DNA of 64,000 bases from Rhodocollybia butyracea (taxonomy: Eukaryota; Basidiomycota; Agaricomycetes; Agaricales; Omphalotaceae), in the NCBI GenBank assembly GCA_015501585.1, contig JADNRY010000058.1, positions 62,001 through 126,000 of the forward strand. Reading direction: 5' to 3'. The notes below the pieces were generated by a model. That model had not been told where the DNA came from. It made no database searches and saw nothing but the letters and a program-made list of their open reading frames with translations. The translations under genes and the position numbers were made by a program. Below, in pieces: positions 33,088 through 46,335 of the stretch (position 1 is its first letter; each line of letters begins with the position of its first letter).

Positions 33088-36000
33088 ATGCTCAGTATCT
33101 TCTGGGTTACTTTTGGTCTTTTATTGCTAACGACAGTACCAGGACGTGCTGAATCCGGCGGTTCGATAGTCGAAATCTCAATGTCTTCCAATAATATAAC
33201 AGCGTCGATTGTCCTGGCCCCGACAGATTCACTCTCACCTACAACGTCCCATTGTGCATACTGGCGAGAGCTCATTAAGCATCAAGGAACCTCTCCATTC
33301 AATCCGAACACCACCTACGCAGTCTACCGCAATGTCAGAGACTACGGTGCAAAAGGAGACGGGAAAACTGACGACAGTGCTGCGATCAAGTAACCACATT
33401 CCGCTGGTCAAATTTTACCTCCTCTCATTTACGCTTTGTTAGTCTCGCCATCTCCGATGGTGGTCGCTGTGGAGGTGGAAACTGCTCATCGTCTACGTAT
33501 GCCACAATCAGCTTAAGGATTTTTGCCGATACTGATTCTTATTTCGGCTCTCTAGGATAACTCCAGCGGTGGTGTACTTTCCTTCTGGGTAAGCATCGCG
33601 TTTTGACGACTCTCTTTGATCGTGCTAAAATCCAAGTAGGACTTACCTCGTGAAACATGCCATCACTCCATACTACATGACTCAGTTGCTCGGAGATCCA
33701 AAGGCTCCCCCGACATTGTTAGCAGACAAATCTTTCCATGACATGGCTGTAATAGGTAATAAACAAAAAGGATCGTACTCGGGCTATCCTCATCCCCTTG
33801 CATAGATGCAGATCCTTATATTATAAATGGTGGAGGCGCTCAATGGTAAATACAAGCATCTTCTATCGTACTTGACATTGATCTCGTCCATACCGATAGG
33901 TTTATAAACCAGGACAACTTGTAAGCATGACTGGACAGTATAACATTCTATCACCAACTCGATCCATTGCCTTTAGTTACCGTACTGTCAAAAACTTTGT
34001 GATCGATGTTCGCAGGTTTGTGTTCTCAATAATCTACGGTGCTACAGTACTCAAGCCTTTCCAGGGTACCTGCTAACAATTCGCAAGGGACTGGTGAATC
34101 AGACCGCCTCCAATCGTACAGTATCGTTAACAATATTTAGGCATTCACTGGCAGGTGGCACAGGTCAGCCTTTCGTTTTCCATCTGACAATTGGGTTCTC
34201 GAGCTGATTTTTTTCTAGGGAACCAGTCTGCAAAATATTGTGTTTAATATGTCTGAGGATCCCGATACGGCTCATCAAGGCATTTGGATGGAGGTAAGCG
34301 AGTTTCTTCCATTCAGACCACTTGTAGTATTGACGAATTCATGGAGAATGGGAGTGGAGGTCAGTGAATTTCTTCAATCCAGAGCCGTTATATTGACGGA
34401 TGATATCAAGGTTTTATGGGTGACTTGGTAAGTTCAGAACCTCCCGACTCGGACGACCATATAACTATGCTTATACAAAGTTAGGTCTTCAATGTAAGAA
34501 CTTAACTTCGGAGAAGTGCTACGTTTGATTTTCTTCGCGCGCTCAGGGAGGAAAGTTTGGAATGTGGGTCGGAAACCAACAGTACGTGTATCCCTTCATC
34601 ATTGTAATTCCATTTCCGCGATGCCAACAAAGTCGTGTAGATTCACTGTTCGAAACGTTATAATGAATAACTGCAAGACTGCAGTGTTTGGGGTATGGAA
34701 TCTCTCCTATGTCATTTTATTGATCATCGTTTACAAGAGATCAGGTGTGGAACTGGGGTATGTCCTCTTTGCATGTGGTGACGATTCACAATCCCTAAAA
34801 AAAGCTCCAAGGATGGACGTTTCAAGGGATTACGATCAACAACTGTAGCGTGAGTCATTCGTTTTCTAAATCGATAGCAAAAGTGAACCCTCCACATAGG
34901 TTGGATTCGATCTTCTTACTGGCGGAACAACTTCAGCAACTCAAGTAGGTCTGCGTTAATCAAAAACAGTCGCTTTTTGATATATTGTCGGACAGAGCGT
35001 TGGCGCCGAAGCGATAATCGACGCTGTGGTCAATGACACGCCTTACTTTGTTCGTTCCTCAAACAGCAGTACTCATCAACTCTCGGGCTCACTGGTTCTG
35101 GTCAACGCCAAACTCAGTAACGTCTCGGTCGCTGTGGGAGCTATCAATCAGACAAAACCGTTTCTTGCCGGTACACCGGGCGTAATGAAGATAGCGGCGT
35201 GGGGTCAGGGCAATACGTATAAAGGAAGCAACCCGAACTTTAATTTTACTCAAGGCAACATCGATATTGCTCGTGTCTCTGACTGCCTTCTCGATGCGGA
35301 GGGTCGGATAGTTAGCAAAGGTCGCCCTCAGTATGAAGACTATAATCTGGACCAGATTGTTAGTGCAAAAAGTTACGGTGCGTTCAGACCTGTTTAAATG
35401 TCAAGCTAGTGCGTGCATTGACTGGCACTCAATTCAGGCTCAAAGGGGACGGTGAAGTAAGTCTGTCCGACCCCTTATGTATGTTCAGGAAATTCTGACC
35501 TAGTTTGATTCTAGACTGATGATACATGCGCTTTTCAATCCCTTCTTGATGAAGTAAATGGTCTCATGTCAGTCTCGATGCTCTGCTTTTCAACGTCTTT
35601 TCCAGTGTGCTGCAAATAATTTGATCGTCTTCCTGGATGCTGGTGTCTATATTCTGAAATCCACTCTCGTAATTCCTCCAAGTACTTGCGTTGTACTTCT
35701 CGTGTAATCATCGCTGATTTTTTTCTCGAGATACCCGCCTCACGGGAGAAGCTTGGTCGGTAATATCCGCAACGGGTCTCTTCTTTGCGGACCAGGAAAA
35801 TCCACAAGTGGCTGTTCGCGTTGGCGAGAAAGGATCTGAAGGGATTGTTGAAATTACGGACATTGTCTTCAGTACGAAAGGCCCAGGTGAGTATATCTGT
35901 AGTCGTATATGCTTCATCTAACCCCAGGGTGGAAGCTCCCGGTGCGATCTTGGTCGAATGGAACATCAGAGATCCGGCAGGTGCGCCTGCCAGTGCTGGT

Positions 36001-37277
36001 ATGTGGGACAGTCATTTTCGGTACGCTGTTCCTCTTTGTCGCACATCTATGTACTCAATTCTGGTACGTAGAGTGGGCGGAGGTAAAACAAAAAGAATTT
36101 TACGGGATTCGTGGCTGAGACTATTATAGCTGCTGGGACAAACATGGATGTCAAGGAATGTCCAGCCGGGACGGTCAATCCCAAAGCCTGCACTGCAACT
36201 TTTCTGTCTCTCCACATCACAAACTTCGCCACGGCATATTTGGAAGTAGGTGATCACTTGATGCTCTTTGGTCCTCTGTTGACTCAGGTTCTCTCTGCAG
36301 TCAACGTAAGTTTAACGATCTTTTGCGGGTACGTCTTAAGTGGATTTTTATTGTTGGTCTAGGTGGGTTTGGATTGCAGGTAATAGTCCAGTCCCCAGAA
36401 CGAAAATATAACTTGACATTTTGCTATTGAAAAGATCATGGGTTAGAGTATGAAGACCAGAATAAGCAGCTGGAACTATATGCTGGACGTGGCGTCCTGT
36501 CAGAATCTCAAGGACCTGTCTGGATGATAGGAACAGGTGAGTTTCACAGAGTGTATGCGTCTTCTATTCACACAATGATCAATTATTGTAGCATGTCAGT
36601 GAAAAGTACTACTATACTTTCTATTCCAACGCTCTTATCTTACAGCTGAACATCATGTAATTTACCAATATCGCTTGGTGAACGCAAAGGACCATTACCT
36701 CGGCTTGGTGCAGACAGAGACAGTAAGTACTATAATCCGATCTGTCACGTTTGATTCTCATTTCTTTTTTATCAAGCCCTACCAGTAAGCGCACAAATTA
36801 GTTTTTGACTGCGTGTGATTTCCTTATCATGTTGCAAGCCAACCCATACCGGCAGTACCCTTTCCCTTCACTCTAAATGAGGCATACGGGGACCCCACGT
36901 TCACCAAGAATCTCTCCTCTGCGTGGGCTCTCAGCGTGGAAAGGTCGCAAGGCATATTCGTTTTCGGTTAGTGAACACATACATACATACGGAAAAAATG
37001 AACCAAAAAAATTGATGTACCTCTCTGTGCAGGCGCTGGGTTCTACAGCTTCTTCACCAACTACACCCAGAACTGCAGCACTAGTGAAGGAGTCTGCCAG
37101 ACTCAAATCGTCGATATTGATGATGAATCCGACATCCAGTTGCTCTCTGTTTCCACCGTAGGTGCGCAGTTCCTCGTTTCTGTAAACAAAAAAGGTGTTG
37201 CACGCCAGCAGGATAGTCGGAATGGATTTGCGGACACTATAACAGCCTGGAACCCAGCGTGGAGCTGTAGTACATAA
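33088..37277 (+). CDS. Secreted GH55 exo-beta-1,3-glucanase
   Basis: Double right-handed beta-helix glycoside hydrolase that releases glucose or short oligomers from beta-1,3-glucan in fungal walls. The signal peptide MLSIFWVTFGLLLLTTVPGR begins at 33088. The first pectate-lyase-like module has NVRDYGAKGDGKTDDSAAI; the second repeats the motif as LKGDGETDDTCAFQSLLDE (about 35440-35560). Other family stretches are QGIWME, NGSGG, GDLVFNGGKFGMWVGN, FTVRNVIMNN, AIIDAVVNDTPYF and, late, TNMDVKECPAGTVNPKACT. The stop is at 37275-37277. The gene is cut by many small introns (about twenty), some leaving exons of 13-30 nt. Two introns near 34293-34410 are similar in sequence (listed separately). Expected length is near 750-800 residues. 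No clear break was found, though not every junction was checked. Confidence 0.9.
34293..34410 (+). repeat. Two related introns flanking a 13-nt exon in the GH55 gene
   Basis: Intron A begins GTAAGCGAGTTTCTTC and intron B begins GTCAGTGAATTTCTTC. Both continue with a CAGA box and a TATTGACG box in the same order, at roughly three-quarters identity over about 45 bp. The 13-nt exon between them (AATGGGAGTGGAG) encodes most of the conserved NGSGG motif. The 3' ends are CATGGAG and ATCAAG. The ten bases before each donor are also alike (TGGATGGAG and GGGAGTGGAG). Confidence 0.75.
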
Positions 37278-37500
37278 TTCTTACTGGATGATAGATACAA
37301 AAAAAATAGATGGTTGTGTCACCTGATCGTGTTTCAAGGAGCTAACGTGACGCGTCAGACGATCAATGAAACTTCTCACAAACACACCATCTCGGGAATT
37401 TTGCCGAGCCTTATCGTTCGCGATATATAGCCTGTATGATATAAAACACTTGTAACTCGCCCACTGACTGTCGAACGGAAACCCCCACTGCTTACACACC

Positions 37501-40123
37501 ATGGCAACTCAAGCAAACTCTGTACCCCACCCTGTTCTTGTGCAGGTACGTTACACACAGCGATAACTTATCTCAATAACTCACGGCTTCCGACCTGCAA
37601 GGTGGATCCTTTTGTGTAAGTAGTTCCTGCGTCCTAAGACCTTGAGCACCTTTCTCACATTCAAGCGAAGGCCGGCTGATCAACAGAAGGTGAGAACGGA
37701 CTCTATCATGATTCTTCTGGCCAAGTTATGCTGTATCTCCAGGGTCTTCATAATCGCTGGCAGTAAGGGGTGTTGCTTCTGGATCCTTGTGAGATACTCA
37801 GCCTGTTTTAGTCCCGATATTCCAGCATATGCGACCGTAAAACCAGGAGAAGTCCGTCAAACCTCGTTAACATTCTCGTAGTCTCCGTGAACTAAATTTT
37901 GAGTGCAGGTGTTCAAGATTCAATGTGTCGGTGGGTACGCGGCTGTCGGTAAAGGATGACAAGCTAAACTCCCACCAGACTGGACCGGAGCCCAAATCGG
38001 CAACAATGACTGTAGAATTCCATCTCAAATTTAACCAATTAGATCCACTTACGAATTTGCTTGTAGGTAGCGATGACATTAAGAACGTAGATTTGACTAG
38101 GGTTCATAATCTATCTGGTCCTATCGCCGTTGAAGGTGCAGAACCTGGAGACTGTTTGGTTGTCGACATTCTGGATGGTGCACATATAATTCAACGTTTC
38201 TAACGAAATAAACTAACCGACGATCCACAGTAACTCCCTTCGAGAAGATGCCTTGGGGGTACACCGTAACTATCATTATGATTATCAGACGAAGCGTGTT
38301 CACCGAAAGTCCACATGATCCAGGGTATTTTCGAGCTCGAGAACGGTGGTGGCCTCTTTGGTAGGCTTCTCAACATTGATGTTCCTTGATGAGGTATTTT
38401 ATCCGGTTCAACAGCCAGAGAGTTCAATAGTAAAGCTGCTAAAGCCATCTGGGACTTCAAAGGTAATATTATTCATACTTTCAAGTAACCAAGGGCGATT
38501 TTAATGTTTTCGATAGGGATCTATGCCACATCTAGACACATCCCTGGAGTCCGGTGAGTGTCTATCCACAACCCTTCTAGGTTGTAGCTTATCCTTGTTC
38601 CGATCTGTTGGATAGTTTCGCTGGTGTCAGTCACCCCGGTCTAATTGGTACAGCTCCGTCGGCGGAGCTCCTGGCCACCTGGAACGAACGTGAAAGAGGC
38701 CTGATCTCTCTACACGCTACTTCAGTACCGCCTGTAGCATTTGCTCCTGAACCTAAGGGTGCCTATGTTGGCCAGGATCTCGACCCTCAACTTTTGGAAA
38801 AGATTGCAACGGAGGGAGCAAGGACCATTCCAGGTTTTTTTCGTTAGCCTTACAAGAATTATCCTATGTGCTCATAGGGAACTATCCTAGGTAGGGAACA
38901 TGGTGGAAACTGCGACGTGAGCGCTATGAAATAAGCAAGTACGCAATCTTTAGCTAAATTGTTCAAAATGTAGATTAAGAACCTTTCAAGGTATGGCTAA
39001 AATAGCAACTACGCTACTAGGAGATTTATGTTGACCACTCGATTTCAGAGGTTCTCGATGCTACTTCCCCGTTTTTGTAAAGGGTGCTCATCTATCCGTC
39101 GGGGACTTACACTTTTCACAAGGAGACGTAGGTTTAGCGGTTGAACACTAGCAGTAGCTAATTATTCCTTGCCTTTTATCAAGGGAGAGGTACGTCCCGC
39201 TATGCTACAAACCTAACTCGCCCAGCGTTTCTGATGTCCCGCCAGATGTCTTTCTGCGGTGCTATTGAAATGGCAGGAATTGTCACTTTTAGTACTAGCA
39301 TTATCAAGGGAGGAATTGAGAAGTTTGCGTTGAAGCAACCAATTTTTCTGGTAAGTCCTGATGTCTTAGAGATCTTGAATACAGGACCAAGAGAGCTGAA
39401 AATCCAACAGCCGTCTCCAATTGACCCCTTGTACTCTGCCAAAGTGCGTGAATTCGCATCTGCGTGACGAATTTAATAATGTTAACCCATCTCTAGCTCA
39501 TTTTCGAAGGTATTAGTGTGGACTATCGTACGTTATACACCCACCGTTCGGCACAAGCTCAGTTGTCTTTCAGACGGTGATGGAAAGCAATACAACATGG
39601 ACGCGTGCGTTGAACCATATTGAAGCATCTAATACCAGTCTCAACGCGTATGGGCAGTACGGTCGCCTATAAACAGGCAGCTTTGAATGCAATCGCCTAT
39701 CTGATGAAGGTGAGCGCATGTTCCTGGACAGTACATAGATCTGAAGTTATAAAAAAATCCTAGATTGGATATAGTAGGTCTTCTGAGTATTTTTTCCTTG
39801 ATTTTTAATATCAGTCTCCACTTAAGCTCGTGAGCAAGCGTGTAAGCCTCAGACCCTCTCTTACTGTGTAGCCGATTAAATAAAACATTTTCAGATCTTC
39901 TACTCTCCGCTGCTCCTGTTGAGAGCCATGTCGGAGCCATGGTCGACTCTCCCAATGCATGTGTCACTTTGGCACTACCTCTTGGTATCTTCGAACATGT
40001 AAGTTCATCCAGTCATATGTCACCACACTACTGAAAATGCAATAGGATATTCTCCCTAAGGAGGATGGTCTCAAGAAACTTGATTTCGGACAATGTGCGA
40101 TCCGAAGCGATGGTGTAGTTTAA
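37501..40123 (+). CDS. fmdS: Formamidase (FmdA/AmdA family)
   Basis: Cytosolic amidohydrolase splitting formamide to formate and ammonia, used for nitrogen supply. The start is MATQANSVPHPVLVQ at 37501. Short introns join RRPADQQK, LHNRWHPDIPAYATVKPGEV, FKIQCVDWTGAQIGNND, VHNLSGPIAVEGAEPGDCLV, AKAIWDFKGIYATSRHIPGV, FAGVSHPGLIGTAPSAELL, FSTSIIKGGIEKFALKQPIF and the tail GLKKLDFGQCAIRSDGVV before TAA at 40121. The order and spacing match fungal formamidases of about 410-430 residues. Introns are numerous, with several exons under 40 nt. It converges with the CoA-transferase gene, 297 bp away. Confidence 0.9.
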
Positions 40124-40420
40124 GCGTTGAAATGATGCTTCATTCGTGTAATTCTATTGTCTATGGTATAATGTATTTCTTACCACACCACGCTTGATCA
40201 AAAAGGAGAAAAGAAACGCTCACTCCGATCAGAAACGTTCTCCAGTTTCAAGGCATTAGAGGATTGACAAATACAACATGAGTGATAGTAGAAAGTGCAA
40301 TACGAATTATTGAGCATCACTGATATCCTTAGCCCTTCGAGATAATTGGTATAACTAATTCCTACTCGACTCACACCTCCTCGAGGCATAATAGGCTTAA
40401 CTGACTTCATTCTGGCGATA

Positions 40421-42469
40421 TTAAAAAGCACCAACGTTGGAGGGGACCTTGAAACCACATCCGGTTTTCTTCTTCAACTCTTCAATCGTTGTGCCTTCTG
40501 CAATATCAACAAGCGTAAGACCACCATTCTTCCTATCAACCTCAAACACTGCAAGTTCTGTGACGATGGTGCTGACGGTACGAGCGCCAGTGAGAGGGAG
40601 AGCACATTTTTCGAGGATCTTGGGGGAGCCATCCTTAGCACAATGTTCCATAACCACGATCACTTTGGTTTTGTCTGGGTTGGAGACGAGGTCCATGGCT
40701 CCGCCAATACCTTTGACCATTTTACCTGGAATCATGAAGTTGGCAATGTCACCAGCTGCTGAGACTTCCATAGCCTGGAAGTAAGTTAGACGAGGAAATC
40801 GGAATATGAATTCGAAGCTTACACCAAGGATAGAGACGTCGATGTGTCCTCCACGGATCATGGCGAAGGATTCGCTCGAGTCTGCGATGGAAAGTCAGCA
40901 CCTGGAAGTAAAACCACCGATGCGACGCACCGAAGCACGATGCACCAGGTAGCAGAGTAATAGTCTCTTTTCCTGCGTTGATCAGGTCCCTATCAAGGTC
41001 GTCAGAGAAAGATAATAGGGTTAGTTGAACGACCTACGCGTCAAGTTGCTCCTTGGTAGGATACGGTCCCATGCCGAGGATACCATTCTCACTCTGCAGC
41101 CAGACTTTGACATCTTCGGGGAGATGCTCCGGAACTAAAGTAGGCATACCGATACCAAGGTTTACATAGAATCCATTCTTGAGTTCCTTTGCAGCACGTT
41201 TAGCGATGCGGTTACGCATTGTTTGAGCGGCAGCCTTTTCTGGCGTGATATCCGCGGCAGGTTTGTTTTCTTGCCCAGCTTTGGAGAGAGTTATGACCTC
41301 AATTTGCTTGGGAATCGTGGCCTTGACAATCCGATCGACGTATACCGAGGGTAGATGGATGGCATTGGGCGATAGTTTACCAACCGGGACAATTTCTTCA
41401 GCCTATAAATGTAAGCTTGAGAGATCCAGTCAAAGTCGGTCATTATAAACACACCTCGACGATGGTCACCTTCGCGTTCTTGGCCATTGGTGTGCTAAAG
41501 TTCTGAGATCCGTATCTAACATCTCGAAATTTAAAATAGTTAAAACGCGACTTTGAGTACAACTCACCGGAAAACGCAATTGCCAATCTCATCAGCCTTC
41601 CATGCATGAACGAAAGCAACGTCGCCAGCAATAGCAGGTTCCAAAACATATTTTTTACCGTTGATCTCCTTGGTTTCCTTCGGAATACCAGGGATGGCGA
41701 TACCTTTAGTATAACCACCTGGGTTGTATCTAACAGGTATAGAACCTTCCTCAACAGCCGTGGAGGCACCAGTGGGAGTGAAGAATGCAGGGATACCAGC
41801 TGCATGTGCGCGAATTCGTTCTGCGAGGGTACCTTGTGGCACTAGTTCTAGAGAGATCTTGCCTTCTAGGTAGAGAGTCTCGAACTTCTTGTTTCTAGGT
41901 ACTGAAGGTTTAGACGTGACCGGAGCGAAAGATACCGTGCATGCACGTACCCGCCAGGATACGAAGCAACTATCTTCTCGAGTTGCTCTGTATTGAGTAA
42001 CTTGCCTATAGATTCCACGGATTAGCACAAGGTCCGAAGATGTCCGAAGACATTCCCATGAACTGACCTAAACCATGGTCTCCAGCTCCTGCATTATTCG
42101 ACACTCCCACAAGCTTATTTACCTCGTTCTTCCTCTTTGCTAATGCTGCTAATAGAGTATCTGGGAACTCTTAAATCACGAGTTGAAATCGGAAACCTTG
42201 CGAGATATTTACCAGGAATGCCAGCTAGCCCAAATCCTGAAACACCCGATGTTAGAACACGCCAAAGATAGGATAGAATAACGCGGACCTCCGCAAAGCA
42301 AAGTATCTCCCGACTTTATGTCTTTGACTGCTTCATCTGCAGAGTCCCATACTTTGGATTTTCGGGGAGGCGTGCCAGCAGTGGAAGTAAAGCGTACACG
42401 AGAAACAGTCGAAACACGGAGGGAGATGTGAACGTTGACGAGCCGTACAGAGGCCTTGGGTCGGAACAT
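40421..42469 (-). CDS. SCOT: Succinyl-CoA:3-ketoacid CoA-transferase, mitochondrial
   Basis: Transfers CoA from succinyl-CoA to acetoacetate (or related acids) in mitochondria, via a glutamyl-CoA thioester. The N-terminus [20 protein letters not shown] is basic and Ser-rich, a likely import peptide. The alpha-type half has [32 protein letters not shown], then [19 protein letters not shown] and [19 protein letters not shown]. The beta-type half has [19 protein letters not shown] and the catalytic Glu motif [11 protein letters not shown], then [33 protein letters not shown] and VPSNVGAF at the C-terminus. Both halves are fused in one chain of roughly 520 residues, as in eukaryotic SCOT. Introns are short, with CT...AC ends on the plus strand. 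Confidence 0.93.
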
Positions 42470-42735
42470 TATGGTTGGGGATCAAGAGCAGCTTCGGTGC
42501 TTCCCGATGATCTGTTCCTGATACTTATTCCTTCCCGACGGCGGAACAAAGATCTTCCTAGCCACACTCGATAAGCTCCGATAAGTCCGAACGTTAATTC
42601 ATATTTCCGGGTATTATTTCCAATTACTAGAAAATTGGTGCAACTCGGTTTGACCACGAAATACTTACATTGTACTCTAGATGTTACTACAGAAAACACG
42701 ACAGCGAATAGTATCAAGTGACACATAACATTCCT

Positions 42736-45700
42736 TCAGCCCAAGAGCATATTATGGTCCTCGTTCCTCGTTCTCGGTGCCTCTCCTACACTCTCGTTTC
42801 TCGAAGGGAGCAGCCTATGAAGCCTAGAAGTGAACTGCTCAGACTGGTCACGGGGACCGTGAGTGCGTTGAGTAGAATTGGGTACATAGGGTGGAATCGT
42901 CAAATCCGGCCTCCCTGTTGAAGCACCCACAGACATAACACCGGTGACTGTTTCTGACCGCCTTCTCCCAACCTCAGCACCTTCGAGTTCAGATCCATCA
43001 GAGTTAGCAGGCTCTGGTCTAGTTCTTGCAGTTCCTTGACCTTGAGATGGACGGAAGAGTGCCAGACCTCGATCCACGACTTCAGCCGCTCTCGACATGG
43101 TTGCAGTAGGCCCATCGTTGGCCTGTCTACCGCCACCAAGAAGTGATTCAAGTCCGCGACTACGATGCGTTCCACCTTGAGCCCGTTCACGATCTCTACT
43201 ATGTCTGTCACGGTCCCGTCTTTCCCTGCGATCTGGATCGCCATTTGTCCCTGGCGATTGAGGCGATTCTGCGATGTGTGCAGTGCTAGAACTAGCAGGA
43301 GCAACGGTTCCTTCATCGTCTCCGTCCTTCGCGCTACACCAAAAACGGTGACCTTCGCTCCAAGCTGTGCTTTGGCACTCTTTGCCACAATATTTGGCCT
43401 TGCGACATCGACGACATTTTGCAAACTCTCGTGGATATTCTTCCCACTTGCCACATGTCACTGAAAAACATAGCCAAATCTGAGGATCAAACTAGCAGGG
43501 AAGAAGGCAACGCTTACTATTAGCACACTGTCTGATACCTCCACGACTATCATCCTTCCTGCACGCATTACGCATAATAACTCCGGCCCAGTACTGAATT
43601 TCTGGTGGAAGCCGAGGAGGAACGTTTATCGCGGTACCGTTGCTGGTGAAATCGGCAAGTTCAGAAGAGCTAGGTCGGTACGTGAAGCGCTCAACCAAAG
43701 AAAAAGACATTCGTTTGTCTCGGTGCCGGTAAAGCCGGAGAAGTAGTAGAGGAAGAAGGGAGTTTGTCGTTGGACCGTTCCTTCTCCTTTCCTCTCGTCG
43801 TAGCACTGGTGAATGCCCGGAAAAATGACGATGATTCTTTGACAAGCTTATTCGGCTCCTTCTCTTTTCCTGTTCTACTAGACACCGTAGGAGTACCGGA
43901 AGAGGAAACTGCAGCACTTCCAACCGGAACAGCACTAGCAGGGTGGAAACTATCTCGTTTTTTGTAGAATGCTTGACGGACATGGGGGTATTTACTAAGA
44001 TATGCGAGAAGTTGGAGGCTCAAGAGAACATCCTCATCTCGATAGGGAGTCGGAGGAAGAGTGTGAGTAGTTGTAGAAGTAGAAGTAGTGGCCGCAGTTG
44101 AAGCAATGGAGATGTTCGAGGCGGTGGATCGCACCGTACCAGGAGTCGTGAGAGTATTAGGGCTCCTTCGAGCACTTTCAACAGTAAGAGTGTTTTGACG
44201 TTCGTCTTCCCTATCCCTTCTTCGGGTGTTTTCCAATCTGAGAGAGCCTCGTTGAATAGTTTCCGGAATAGACCGTTCATCATCCTGCGCACTCCAAGTG
44301 CGACTTTCAAAATCTGCTTCCCTAGTAAAATCAACGCTATCCGCAGATATCCCTCTTATAGTGCTACTCCGTGAAGCAGACGATGATGCCATATATGAAG
44401 ATGACGGAAGCGATGAAGACGTAGATGGTTCCGAAGAAGGAAGCCGCGATGAGGTAGGGATATTTTTACCCGTAGACGGTGATGTAGAAGGAGAAGGAGG
44501 AAGTCCAATAACTCCTGCTCGAGGTGTAGCATCGGGAGTTCCAGGTGTACGTCGTCTTCTGATCGTGCCAGACCGTGCCATGTCATGGTCAGCTTGAATT
44601 GTCCCTCCGTTTCGAGAAGCAGGTCGAGACCCTTCCTCAGTCTCGCTCATACTAAGGTCAGCGTCGAGTCCCAGTGTTACGTCGCCCATATTGGCCGCAG
44701 GTATAGCACCAGGAGCACCAGGAGGTGCACCCATGGCGAAATCATCGTTATTTTCTATTTCCAATGAGACGATTCCATCCTCGCCGGCCATACCACCGCC
44801 GAGTCCCAAATTCACGCCGACATCCCCCATAGCACCAAGTCCATCAGTACCACCAACAGAATCGTTGATAATGATATGAGCATCGCTGTGCCCAAGGCCA
44901 CCCATCGTCATATTCATAGGTGGTGGATCACCTCCTAGACCCAAGCCGACCAAAGTGTGCCGGTTCATGGACGGACGATGTGTACGCTGGTGGTGCCTTG
45001 AAGGTCGTGGAGATGGAGCATCGATGTCGCTGGCACTGGTACTGGCACTGTCAGGCACCGGGCCATCCATGTCGACATCGGCGTCATCTTCAGTTTCAGA
45101 AAGTGGCCGCGAAGGAGGTCGAGACTGCTCATTCGAGGATACCGATGGAGTAGGTGAAGATCGTGCAGTATCAGAATGGGCGGCAACGTTCCGCCATTGC
45201 TGAGCAAGAGGATCCCAATTGGCGCGCGCGATGACAGTGCCACTTCGGTCCCTACCAGCCTGAGGAACCATGACAGGTCCATCGTCCTCTTCTGCACTGC
45301 TGATCTCAATCCCAGAACCAGATGGGTCGGTATCGTTGCGATTTGCAATCGTAGATGTTTCAGTAAAAGTACCTTGATCCTGGTCGACTGTTGTGATATA
45401 AGCAGTGCCATTCGTGTGTGCCAAACTTTCCTGCAGAAAAAGTTGAACAATGACAACAGAGGAAACGAAAGGTGACGAACAGAATGACTCATTTGCCTCT
45501 GTAATGCTCGGGCGAGTTCTGATGCTTCTTCCACGTCTCTCAAGATTTGCCTCTGTTGCTGCCTGCGGGCATGTCTCTGTTCCCTAGTCTCTCTGCCATA
45601 AGAACCCCAGCCTGTTGCGGAGCCGGAAGCACCGGATGGATTGGGGCCTATCGCGAATCCTTTATGAGCTAGCCAGGCTTCGAGAATGCATCCGACAACC

Positions 45701-46199
45701 TCCAGAGTTCCGGCCTGAACTACCCTGCTCCGGATGGGCTCGCTGCCACGGACACCAATGTTGACGACACATTGAAAAGCCAGAGAGAATCTATACGCAG
45801 CATGTTTATCAAAACTTGTTGGATTGAGCGTTGGTGATGGCTTTGAGGGCCGAGCCGAGGGTGGCGCAAGACCGTAAAATAACGAAGGATTCTCGGGAGG
45901 CGGAGGACATAAACAAAATTCGTGCAGAAGTCGAACAAGCCGCTCAAGTCCTCCGTCCATTGTCATGATCTCGCGGATACGCGGCGACGTCGAAGTAAGA
46001 TATGTGAGGTGAGTAAGCGAGTTGAATAATGGTAAAGGCGAGGTTGTGTCGAGTGCTGTTTAAAAATTCAAATAAATTAGATAAAATTCCACCATAAATT
46101 CTGAGTGTTGCACAACATACCACGCCTATCATATAACTGAGAAGTTATGCACACGCATGCCTTGTTCTGATTGGGAAATGCAAAGTTGGACTCGCGCAT
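42736..46199 (-). CDS. samB: MYND zinc-finger protein, Mub1/SamB homologue
   Basis: Homologue of Aspergillus SamB and yeast Mub1; Mub1 works with the ubiquitin ligase Ubr2 in Rpn4 turnover, and SamB affects hyphal growth and conidiation. The N-terminus is clear after two introns: MRESNFAFPNQNKA, then ITSQLYDRR, ALDTTSPLPLFNSLTHLTYL and IREIMTMDGGLERLV. Armadillo-like helical sequence follows (AFQCVVNIGVRGSEPI). Low-complexity stretches (about 45420-44100) are rich in Ser, Pro, Asp and Gly. ALQLL-type helices occur near 44020 (LSLQLLAYLSKYPHVRQAFY). PPEIQYWAGVIMRNACRKD precedes the MYND finger at about 43460-43330: CGKWEEYPREFAKCRRCRKA, then KYCGKECQSTAWSEGHRFWC. A disordered tail ends HNMLLG. 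Length is roughly 1,050 residues. Confidence 0.92.
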
Positions 46200-46335
46200 T
46201 CTGGACTGGTATTAACTGGAAAGTGAGATATGTGCGTAGCCGTGAGATTCGATGAGTCGTTAACAAGAGTGAAAATGCAAATTAAAGAGAAAAGCTAGAA
46301 GTGGTGAAAGAAGAAGAGCAAATCGCAACACTGAT

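Noticed and set aside
43764..45475. Several plus-strand frames of 60-100 codons
   Set aside because: They are antisense shadows of the low-complexity part of the samB homologue, whose minus-strand reading has clear conserved ends.
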